A stretch of DNA of 64,000 nucleotides from Thermofilum sp. NZ13 (GTDB lineage Archaea > Thermoproteota > Thermoprotei > Thermofilales > Thermofilaceae): positions 1-64,000 of the forward strand of contig NDWX01000010.1 in NCBI GenBank assembly GCA_002855745.1, written 5' to 3'. Within the stretch, counting starts at the first letter, position 1. Each line of letters opens with the position of its first letter. Of this stretch, positions 44,142 to 51,576 are shown in pieces. The position numbers and the translations under genes were made by a program. The notes beneath the pieces were generated by a model. It made no database searches, had not been told where the DNA came from, and was given only the letters and a program-made list of their open reading frames with translations.

Positions 44142-46571
44142 CTAGTTCTCGATATCTATCGATATGTCCGGGTACTCGGGAACTTTTCGGGCCCCCGAAG
44201 AGTCTCTGTGTATTATCACGTCGAGGGCTCTCAGCGTGCCTTTGACGTCTGCGACGAACAGAGGCAGTATTTCATAGTACTTCTCAGAGTGAAGGTGTAT
44301 TGCCTTTACGGGAGCGCCGAGGGCTATGCGGGCATCGTGCTTTGCTCTCCTCGCCTCCGCGATAGTGGCTACTATCATGTCGCCTAATCTTGCCTTCTCT
44401 TCGTCGAAATTGAACGCGGCGGGCCAGGGAGCTGTTGTTATGCTTTCGTACCCTTCGCGCGAGCTGTAGACTACACTGTAGATTTCCTCGCTTATGTGCG
44501 GAGCGAAAACCGAGAGAATGTTTAGAGAGCTCAGAAGAACCTTGTAGGAGGTGTAGAGGGCGCCGGGATCCCCCTGAGATAGACGGTACTTGATAGCCTC
44601 TAGGTAGTGGTCACAGAACTTATGCCACACTGTGTCTATGATCAGTTGTGCAGCTTTCTGGAAGTCGAAGCCCTCTAAGGCTTTCTCGGCTTCGTTGATC
44701 ATCTCCGAAGCCTCACGCATCATCCAGTGGTCGACGGGCGTCAATTTTTCGGCGTGGCTTTCCTCGGGCTTGTAGTTCCTCAAGTATGGGTGTAGAAGCC
44801 GGGACGCGTTCCACACCTTAACCAGGAAGCGGTGTGCGTAGTCGACGCCCTCCCACGAGAACCTGACATCTTGACCGGTTGAGGCAGCTGTTGCTACCCA
44901 CAGTCGGAAGCTGTCCGCACCGTACTTCTCCAGGACCTCACTGACCGCAACGTAGTTGCCGTAGCTTTTGTGCATCATCCTCCCGTCGGTGCCCCTGACC
45001 ATGCCGTTAATCAGCGCGGTCTTGAACTGAGCTTTGCCGAAGAGAGCTACACCGCGTAAAATCAGGTAGTAGTCCCACGTCCTTATAATATCATAGCCGT
45101 TAGGTTGCAGGTCTGCCGGGAAGAGTCTCTCGTCAAGGTTGTCCGGCCAACCAGCGTGAACGGCGGCGGTTATGCTTGAGTCCATCCACGTGTCCATCAC
45201 GTCTTTTTCACCGACCAGGTTGGTTGAGCCGCACCGGGGGCATTTCTCGATAGGCGGTTTATCGAACCTAGGGTCTATCGGAAGGTGCTCCGGGCCTACG
45301 ACGATCTCGTGGCCGCAGTCCTTGCAGTAGTAAACAGGTATCGGCGTCGCAAAAAGCCTTTGACGCGAAATAACCCAATCCCAGTCGAGGCTAAGCACCC
45401 AGTTCTCGAGCCGCTTGTACATGTGAGGTGGGACCCAGCGAATCTTGGAGCCTTCCTCTAAAACGGCCTTGTCGAGGGCGGTGGATTTCACGAACCACTG
45501 CTTCTTCGGTATTATCTCCACGGGGGTATGGCATCTCCAGCATGTCCCGACGCTGGTTCTGATACTCTCCACCTTTACGAGCAACCCCTGGCTTTTGAGG
45601 AGATCGACGATCCTCCTTCTTGCCTCTTCAACATGCAGCCCTTTAAGTGGCCCGGCATTCTCGCTCATCGTTCCGTTGTCTGATATGGAGATTATAACGG
45701 GGAGTGAGTACTTTTTCTGCCACTTAACATCCGTTTTGTCCCCATACGTGCAGATCATGACTGCTCCACTTCCGAAATTGGGGTCCACGGCCTCATCGGC
45801 AATTATGGGAACCTCCCTTTCGTAGATTGGCACGATTGCGTGCGAACCCACGAGCCTCGCGTATCGCTCGTCCTTCGGGTTCACCGCAACGGCCACGCAT
45901 GAGGCGAGAAGCTCCGGGCGGGTTGACGCGATAACCAGATCTTCCCCCGTCTCCTTGACCTTGAACTTGAAGAAGTAGAGGGGCCTGTCTTTCTCAACGT
46001 ACTCAACCTCAGCCTCCGCGATCGCCGTCTCGCATCGAGGGCACCATATGACCGGGTGCTCACCCCTGTAGATGAGGCCTTTCCTGTACATCTCGATGAA
46101 ACTCAGCTGGGTTCGGCGCCAGTAGTCCGGATCCATGGTCATGTACTCGGTGCTCCAATCTATGCTAAGTCCAAGACCTTTCAGCGCCTTCCTCATGGAG
46201 TCAATCCACTCTAAGGTGTACTTCTTGCATAGTGCAATGAACTGCTGAGGCTCGAATTCGCTCTTCCTCTTACCTGTTATTCTCTCAACCCTAACCTCAG
46301 TTGGCAACCCGTGGCAGTCCCACCCTTGGGGGAAGAAAACATTGTATCCACGCTTCCTTTTATATCTGGCAACGAAGTCAATGTAGGAGAAGTTAAGCGC
46401 GTTCCCTACATGGAGTTCACCGCTCGGGTAGGGTGGAGGCGTGTCAATGCTGTAAGTTTTTCGGCTCTTGTCGTTTCGGTCAAACCTATAGAGGCCCCTC
46501 TCTTCCCAGAGCCTTTGCCATTTACTCTCGATGGTTTTGAAATCGTATGTCTTAGGGAGAGTCTCGGCCAT
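44142..46571 (-). CDS. valS: Valyl-tRNA synthetase
   Basis: The 809-residue class I synthetase charges tRNA-Val. The first signature is PYPSGELHVGN (HIGH motif as HVGN). A zinc-ribbon pair (CPRC, then CWRC, and CKDC...CPRC) and the editing domain with ASTRPELL and GSGAVMICTYGD are present. The second signature is unusual: RMMHKSYGN replaces KMSKS. The anticodon-binding helical domain (SHAEKLTPVDHWMMREA) and the C-terminal part are complete. It is followed at 1 bp by the ASCH gene. Confidence 0.95.
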   Translation of the reverse strand: MAETLPKTYDFKTIESKWQRLWEERGLYRFDRNDKSRKTYSIDTPPPYPSGELHVGNALNFSYIDFVARYKRKRGYNVFFPQGWDCHGLPTEVRVERITGKRKSEFEPQQFIALCKKYTLEWIDSMRKALKGLGLSIDWSTEYMTMDPDYWRRTQLSFIEMYRKGLIYRGEHPVIWCPRCETAIAEAEVEYVEKDRPLYFFKFKVKETGEDLVIASTRPELLASCVAVAVNPKDERYARLVGSHAIVPIYEREVPIIADEAVDPNFGSGAVMICTYGDKTDVKWQKKYSLPVIISISDNGTMSENAGPLKGLHVEEARRRIVDLLKSQGLLVKVESIRTSVGTCWRCHTPVEIIPKKQWFVKSTALDKAVLEEGSKIRWVPPHMYKRLENWVLSLDWDWVISRQRLFATPIPVYYCKDCGHEIVVGPEHLPIDPRFDKPPIEKCPRCGSTNLVGEKDVMDTWMDSSITAAVHAGWPDNLDERLFPADLQPNGYDIIRTWDYYLILRGVALFGKAQFKTALINGMVRGTDGRMMHKSYGNYVAVSEVLEKYGADSFRLWVATAASTGQDVRFSWEGVDYAHRFLVKVWNASRLLHPYLRNYKPEESHAEKLTPVDHWMMREASEMINEAEKALEGFDFQKAAQLIIDTVWHKFCDHYLEAIKYRLSQGDPGALYTSYKVLLSSLNILSVFAPHISEEIYSVVYSSREGYESITTAPWPAAFNFDEEKARLGDMIVATIAEARRAKHDARIALGAPVKAIHLHSEKYYEILPLFVADVKGTLRALDVIIHRDSSGARKVPEYPDISIDIEN

Positions 46572-46641
46572 TGTATCGTAAACCCAAGAAACTAAGGAAT
46601 AAAAACTTAATCCTCCCTCTCGGATATCCGCAGATTTTTCC

Positions 46642-47400
46642 CTAGTGGTGGTGATGGTGATGATGCTCGTCCTCCACGTCTGTCAATGTCTCCTCTACAC
46701 CTATCCCGGCGATCGCCTCCCGAATATCCTGTGGGATTTCGGCGCCGTACGCCTCGAGTATCTTGGCCACGAAGTAGGGGTCTGGAGCCGCCCCCTCGAA
46801 CTCCACTCTGTCCTCGCCGTTAATCTGTATTACGTTTTTCGGAACAGCGTAGACACCGTAGCTGTCTGCTAAGTCGCTGAACTCCAAGGCCTCTATCATG
46901 TCGCCGTAAATGCTCTTATTGACCATAGCGAACCTGTGCGATGCCCTCACGGCGAGCGGGCAGTAGGGGCACGTCGGAGTTACGAAGACCATGATCCTAG
47001 TTGGCTTGGTAACGTACTTCTTCAGTAGATCGGCTAGCTTGGGGTCGATTTCCGGCTCACCCCTAGACGCGTCGAGTATATCCTCAACAAAGGCTCCAAA
47101 CTCGTAACCTGCAGGTATGCCGAAGTACCTTATGTTCCACTCATCAACCCCGTGTATCAGTATCGCTGGGAACATAGGGATGTTGTACTTCTTAACCTCA
47201 GGGTCTCTGCTCGAGTGCCTCTCGATCCTTACTTTCCCGCCGGAGGTTTTACTTATCAGTTCCAAAATCTGCTCCGTGTCATCGCAGTACATGCACTCAG
47301 CTTCAGGGTCTCTAAAGTACCTTATGATAACTGGGTTATCCAGCTTTGCGAACATCCTCGTGAGCTCGCCCACCAACTCCTCATCGTATTCAACAGGCAT
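46642..47400 (-). CDS. Protein disulfide oxidoreductase (PDO) with natural His tail
   Basis: The 252-residue protein has two thioredoxin folds with redox sites CMYC (36-39) and CPYC (144-147), the architecture of hyperthermophile PDO that makes or shuffles intracellular disulfides. Both pairs are intact. The tail ends with seven consecutive His (residues 246-252, encoded by mixed CAT and CAC codons, so not a slipped repeat of one codon) after acidic VEDE. Such a tail binds divalent metals. The protein fits an organism that uses disulfides to stabilise proteins. Confidence 0.92.
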   Translation of the reverse strand: MPVEYDEELVGELTRMFAKLDNPVIIRYFRDPEAECMYCDDTEQILELISKTSGGKVRIERHSSRDPEVKKYNIPMFPAILIHGVDEWNIRYFGIPAGYEFGAFVEDILDASRGEPEIDPKLADLLKKYVTKPTRIMVFVTPTCPYCPLAVRASHRFAMVNKSIYGDMIEALEFSDLADSYGVYAVPKNVIQINGEDRVEFEGAAPDPYFVAKILEAYGAEIPQDIREAIAGIGVEETLTDVEDEHHHHHHH

Positions 47401-47607
47401 AGTACCCCAACCTCTATCTAGGCGTGGTTTTTAAGCTTTTGTAGTGCTGGCCCCGCCTAAAATCACTCTTGTCCGCTGTTCGCCTGTAGTTACCTTTTTT
47501 CGTAAACGGTCAAATGTTTCTTAGACAGGTTGCAGCTACAGTAGAGAGAAGGATTCAAGGATAGAGGACATCAAGGAGAGTGAGGAAGCTACGTTTTCTG
47601 AAAAACC

Positions 47608-48297
47608 TTAAGGAATCACTTTAACTCCGCTCGAAGTGCCGATATAGATCTTAGATGGCTTTTTGATCGCGAAGATACCGTTCGCGACTACACCTGGGAG
47701 TGTCATAAGCTCTTTTTCTAGGCTTTCAGGATCGCTTATCTCCTGGAATGAGATGTCGATGAGGAAGTTGCCGTTATCAGACACCACAGGGCCCAGCTTA
47801 CCTTTCTCAGCAAGTCTAAGGGTTGTGGTCGTTACGCCCCTGAAGCTCTTAAGCTCTTCAATGACCTGATGGACGGCGAGCGGGTGCACCTCAACAGGAA
47901 CAACCTGGACCTTTTGTTTGCTGGCAAGCTTGCCTTCATCCACTATGATGATATACTCCTTGGAATAGTAGTCCACGATTTTCTCTCTGAACAGCGCGCC
48001 ACCAGCACCTTTTATAACCCACCTCTCTGGGAAAACGGCGTCGGCCCCGTCAAAAGATATATCGGGTCTCTCGTCGAGCAGGGGCCTCTCGATCAGACCA
48101 AGCTTTCCAGCTAGAAAACTCGTGTCGTAAGATGTTGAAACGAAATACACCTCCAGCCCCTCCCTCTTCACCTTTTCTGCCAGCCTCTCTATGAAAAGCC
48201 TGATGGTGCTACCGCTTCCAAGCCCTATAAGCATGCCGTCCTTAACGAGTTTTAGAGCTTCCTCTACCGCTATGAGCCTGAGCGTAGCCACCTCCAC
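47608..48297 (-). CDS. rpiA: Ribose-5-phosphate isomerase A
   Basis: The 229-residue enzyme converts ribulose 5-phosphate to ribose 5-phosphate. Diagnostic blocks are LIGLGSGSTIRLFIERL, the active-site DGADAVFPERWVIKGAGGALFREKIVD and IIIVDEGKLASK. Length is normal. The GTG at 48297 coincides with the leaderless start predicted by the ACTTAAACT box at 48322-48330. With PRPP synthase downstream in the window it supplies nucleotides. Confidence 0.95.
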   Translation of the reverse strand: MEVATLRLIAVEEALKLVKDGMLIGLGSGSTIRLFIERLAEKVKREGLEVYFVSTSYDTSFLAGKLGLIERPLLDERPDISFDGADAVFPERWVIKGAGGALFREKIVDYYSKEYIIIVDEGKLASKQKVQVVPVEVHPLAVHQVIEELKSFRGVTTTTLRLAEKGKLGPVVSDNGNFLIDISFQEISDPESLEKELMTLPGVVANGIFAIKKPSKIYIGTSSGVKVIP

Positions 48298-48321
48298 GGA
48301 TATGAGACAAGCGTGTTTCCT

Positions 48322-48330
48322 ACTTAAACT
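48322..48330. promoter_or_regulatory. Shared TATA-like box between rpiA and the divergent gene
   Basis: The minus-strand reading is AGTTTAAGT, centred about 26-29 nt before the GTG of rpiA. On the plus strand the same box (ACTTAAACT) lies about 55 nt before GTG 48383 and 97 nt before ATG 48425, so it could also serve the divergent gene with a longer leader. Confidence 0.45.
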
Positions 48331-48424
48331 TGGCTTTCTACAGCTGTGCTCGGCTTGTCTGCTTTCTTCGCATCGTCAGGGGGTGAGAATTTGGGTCTCC
48401 AAACTAACAGCAGAGGAAGGACAC

Positions 48425-48769
48425 ATGGGTGAGATTTCTAAACGTTTTTCAAATATCTCAACCTCGCACTTTTGGTCTAACGTGGAGGAAAATATCCCTA
48501 ACTGGCCTCTAATGGAGGAGGAAATACTCGTAGTGGAAGATGAAAGCCATGTTTACTTTAACTTCCCTCACTCTCTTTACAAGAAGACGATCGAGAAGTA
48601 TGTAGCCAAACTATCCCCCATCGTAAGGGTGAAGGACGATCCTCTCGGTGGTAGGAGAGTTGTGCTTACCCTGGACAAGCAGGGTGGTCTAGAAGTTAAG
48701 GCTTGGCTATCCCTGATGATGGACAAGCTTGGCAAAAAATACTTTATAACAGAGCTTGAGATAGTTTAG
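48425..48769 (+). CDS. Hypothetical alpha/beta protein, 114 residues
   Basis: No family is recognised. The product has a tryptophan-containing N-terminus (STSHFWSNVEENIPNWPLMEEE), then strands and helices (ESHVYFNFPHSLYKKTIEKYVAKL, GRRVVLTLDKQGGLEVKAWLSLMMDKL). ATG 48425 is preceded by GAGG, a possible ribosome-binding site. GTG 48383 is an alternative that adds 14 residues; the frame is open to 48191, but the codons there overlap the rpiA start region and are not gene-like. It is followed by the Sfm1-like gene on the same strand. Confidence 0.5.
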   Translation: MGEISKRFSNISTSHFWSNVEENIPNWPLMEEEILVVEDESHVYFNFPHSLYKKTIEKYVAKLSPIVRVKDDPLGGRRVVLTLDKQGGLEVKAWLSLMMDKLGKKYFITELEIV

Positions 48770-48829
48770 GCGGCAATGATGAACCTTGTAAGGGCAGACG
48801 CGTGAAGAGTCGAACCCTGCTGAGGAACT

Positions 48830-49471
48830 ATGCCCGAGACCGTCTTCGCCGTGGAGGTTTTGGAACCATTCATAAGCAAGTGGATGTTCATCGAGCTATC
48901 TCACGCGTCAAGGATCGTCGGGAGAGAGAAGTTCTGGGTATTCAACGTCGCGAAGGAGTGCGAGCGACAGCTACTCGGAGAAATCGCGTCACGTGTTGAG
49001 CGCGAAAGCATAGCAGCATTTATTGGAGAAGTCAGCCAAAGCTTCACTATAGTCGTGTTGGACCCCTCCGCCAAAGTGGACCTTAGCCCTCAGGACTTCA
49101 AGGGAAGAGTCCTCGTCGTTATTGGGGGTATAATGGGCGACCACCCTCCACGAGGCCGAACGAAGAGGGATTTAACTGACAGGTTAGGACAAGTGCCCTT
49201 GAAGCGGAGAATAGGTCCTGGACAGTTCACCATCGACGGTGCCATCTACGTCGCCTATAAAGTCTCAAAGGGGGTTCCGCTGGAATCGATAGCTGTTCAA
49301 AGAGGCCTTTACCTTTCAGATGGCGATGTTGAAGTACGCTTGCCCTATACTTATCCAGTGGAGAACGGTCGTGTAGTAGTGTCCGTAGAGGAGGTCAGGT
49401 ATCTATTAGGGGGGCTCGAAGAGGATGAGGCTAGAGCCATAAGAGATGGTGTGTTGCCATCTATCTGCTAG
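48830..49471 (+). CDS. Sfm1-like SPOUT methyltransferase
   Basis: The 213-residue protein aligns by eye with the PF04252 family that includes yeast Sfm1, a SPOUT-fold methyltransferase for ribosomal protein S3. The signature GGIMGDHPPRGRTKRDL is almost identical to the eukaryotic motif (GGILGDHPPRDRT). The companion QFTIDGAIYVAYKVSKG, RRIGPGQ and YPVENGRVVVSVEEV blocks are also conserved. The SPOUT knot lies in the second half. In archaea the substrate (protein or RNA) is not established. It lies 60 bp after the unknown alpha/beta gene. Confidence 0.82.
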   Translation: MPETVFAVEVLEPFISKWMFIELSHASRIVGREKFWVFNVAKECERQLLGEIASRVERESIAAFIGEVSQSFTIVVLDPSAKVDLSPQDFKGRVLVVIGGIMGDHPPRGRTKRDLTDRLGQVPLKRRIGPGQFTIDGAIYVAYKVSKGVPLESIAVQRGLYLSDGDVEVRLPYTYPVENGRVVVSVEEVRYLLGGLEEDEARAIRDGVLPSIC

Positions 49472-49724
49472 TCTGCATCCAGCCCCCTTGCTTGTCTAGA
49501 TCCCCAGGGTGTAGAGTTTCTGTGCTACGGCACCCCATGAACCCCCCCAACCGCCTGTTGCCTACCAGGAACACCTTTTTCACCAAGAATCACTCAAATA
49601 CTCCACTGTTGATGTTACCAACAACAGGTTGAAGAAGCACCTGCTGCCATCGCACTTGCTTCTCCGCCAAGCCCCTCACCGGCTCGAAGAACTCCAAGTC
49701 TGACCTCCTCTGTGTTTTGCGCAT
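49461..49724 (-). pseudogene. Possible broken ORF with in-frame TGA
   Basis: On the minus strand ATG 49724 opens 44 codons to TGA, and the same frame continues to TAG at 49461-49463 with a further 42 codons. The first part reads RRSDLEFFEPVRGLAEKQV and the second KKVFLVGNRRLGG, both plausible protein. A seven-G run at 49546-49552 may be a frameshift site, and shifting frame there gives WGAVAQKLYTLGI, reminiscent of a transposase helix. No family match is firm. It may be a decayed mobile-element gene or chance. Confidence 0.25.
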
Positions 49725-49883
49725 CTCTCATCTCAGTTCAGCTGAAATATTCGAACATGTCTCTCGCGTATGGTAAGGGTCATAGTGCTGGGCACGAAAG
49801 GGTGCACGTCCCTGCACTTAAACCTAAAAGGGAAAATGGTAAAGAGGCAGAGATTGCTGCAGGAAGAAGCGAGATAAAATTTG
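49472..49883. other. 412-bp intergenic stretch
   Basis: Apart from the possible broken minus-strand ORF there is a plus-strand frame, ATG 49757 to TAA 49907-49909, of 50 basic codons (SLAYGKGHSAGHERVHVPAL...). It has no promoter box and runs into the 3' end of the pyruvate kinase gene, so it is not called as a gene. Confidence 0.3.
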
Positions 49884-51266
49884 CTAAGTTCCCACGCGCT
49901 CAACGCTAATGAGATCTGTAGATTCTCTGCGCCTGCCAGCAGTGAATATAACTATATCGCCCACCGCCACGTAACCGTCTCGTGTCGCCTTGGTGAGTAG
50001 CTCTGAGAACAGGTTTGGAGAACCCTTATTGAGCGTGGGGTCGTAAACCGCCTTAATGCCTTTTAGAAGGTTGATGTAACGCGCAGTGTTTGGCGAGCTC
50101 GTATACACTATCACTTCCCGTGAGGGTCTGAACTTAGCCAGCCTGCGCGCTGTATTTCCTCTTTCAGAGAAGGCTAGGATCTTTCCTCCGATTATGTCTG
50201 AGAGGAGAGTTACACCCTTTGCTATCGCTTCGTAGTGGTCTTCGGGTTCATGGCGTTGAGGGTTAGTGTCTAACCTCTCTGCCTCGATTATTATTCTTTT
50301 CAACCACGATACGGCTTCGACAGGGTACTTTCCGGCTGCCGTCTCTCCTGCGAGCATTAGAGCATCGGCATCCATCTTAACTGCTGTGATAACGTCGACG
50401 ACCTCTGAACGGGTTGGGACGGGGTTGTTCACCATCGATTCCAGTAGCTGTGTGGCTATTATGCTCGGTTTGCCTCGGAGCCTAGCCTTCCTGAGTATTT
50501 CCTCCTGCACTCGGTATATCTCTTCAAGGTTGTAGAAGTTTGCAAGGTCCCCCCTAGCAACAAGCACCATGTCTGCTAGAGCAAGAAGCGAATCTAGCCT
50601 CTCAACTGCGCTCTTGGTTTCGATCTTCGCTATTATCTTCACCTCCTCGGCCTTGAGGTCGAAGAGCAGCTCCTTAAGCCTTCTGAGGTCATCCTCGCTC
50701 CGGACGAAGCTCAGCGCCACTGCGTCAAACCCGTTTTCAACTGCGAACTTCACGTCGCTTACGTCTTTCTCCGTTAGCGAGGGTAGAGGGTACTCTTTAC
50801 CCCTAACGGCTACCGTTTTCCGCGGCTTAAGTTCCCCGTCCATGAGGGCTACAGTGATTAAACGGTCGCCGAGGTTTTCCTCCACTCTGAACGCCAGCCT
50901 ACCTCCCTCAACATAGAGGACGTCCCCCAAGGAGGCGGTCTCAAAGAGGATGCGCATCGGAACAGGAATACCCTCTCCGGTCTCACCAAACGAGAACACC
51001 ACTTTATCTCCGGGCTTCACAGGCTTCGGCTCAAAGCTTCCGAGCCTGACGACCGGGCCTTGTAGGTCAGCGATGAGCGTAGCCGGGCGTCTAGGGGTCT
51101 CCAAAGCTCTGATTTTATGGACAAGCTCCTTGAAGACCGAATACTCTGCATGCGAGAAATTGAATCGAAATCCCTCAACGCCTTCCCAGAACAGCCTCTT
51201 CAGTGTGGTGTCATCCCATGAAGACGGTCCCAGCGTAACAATTATCTTAGTTTTTCTCGTCTGCAT
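49884..51266 (-). CDS. pyk: Pyruvate kinase
   Basis: The 460-residue enzyme converts phosphoenolpyruvate and ADP to pyruvate and ATP. KTKIIVTLGPSS at the N-terminus, the metal/phosphate segment VKIIAKIETKSAVERLDSLL and the catalytic KPSIIATQLLESMVNNPVPTRSEVVDVITAV block, with its MLAGETAAGKYPVEAV, are normal. The C-terminal allosteric domain is short, as in many archaea. ATG 51266 follows a GTTAAATAC box at about 51297-51305. Confidence 0.96.
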   Translation of the reverse strand: MQTRKTKIIVTLGPSSWDDTTLKRLFWEGVEGFRFNFSHAEYSVFKELVHKIRALETPRRPATLIADLQGPVVRLGSFEPKPVKPGDKVVFSFGETGEGIPVPMRILFETASLGDVLYVEGGRLAFRVEENLGDRLITVALMDGELKPRKTVAVRGKEYPLPSLTEKDVSDVKFAVENGFDAVALSFVRSEDDLRRLKELLFDLKAEEVKIIAKIETKSAVERLDSLLALADMVLVARGDLANFYNLEEIYRVQEEILRKARLRGKPSIIATQLLESMVNNPVPTRSEVVDVITAVKMDADALMLAGETAAGKYPVEAVSWLKRIIIEAERLDTNPQRHEPEDHYEAIAKGVTLLSDIIGGKILAFSERGNTARRLAKFRPSREVIVYTSSPNTARYINLLKGIKAVYDPTLNKGSPNLFSELLTKATRDGYVAVGDIVIFTAGRRRESTDLISVERVGT

Positions 51267-51576
51267 TGAACCTCGAAAACCTGTAACTTGCTTCAGTATT
51301 TAACAGTTGATCTCAGATCCGTCAAGCAGCCGGCACTACTACAGCTAATGTTCTCACCGTTGTATCTGAGCAATGCTGGGGCTGACCCCTTGCTTGCCGG
51401 CTTAGCGTAGCCTCACAAGTGCCTAGGCGGTATTCCATCCCTGGACTAGCATCGATGCCATCTGTAACTCTATACCGGCTGGACTTAGGGGCGCTCGAGC
51501 ACCCTGATGTCCTTCTCTAATTTGCGATGTTAAGGTGTATGTCGAGCATTGGAAGAAGCAGAGAAAGATATCATTG
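51267..51576. other. 310-bp gap holding the pyk promoter
   Basis: The right-hand side of the gap is unremarkable; the left end has the pyruvate kinase TATA box (GTTAAATAC read on the minus strand). No gene, tRNA or C/D box RNA was found in the rest. Confidence 0.4.

Noticed and set aside
46642-46660. His codon run as possible cloning-vector tag
   Set aside because: Codons are mixed CAT/CAC, the tail is followed by a natural intergenic region and valS, and no vector sequence is visible, so a natural tail is more likely.
49757-49909. 50-codon basic plus-strand frame before pyk
   Set aside because: No TATA box, no recognisable fold, and it overlaps the end of pyruvate kinase; left as a remark in the gap entry.
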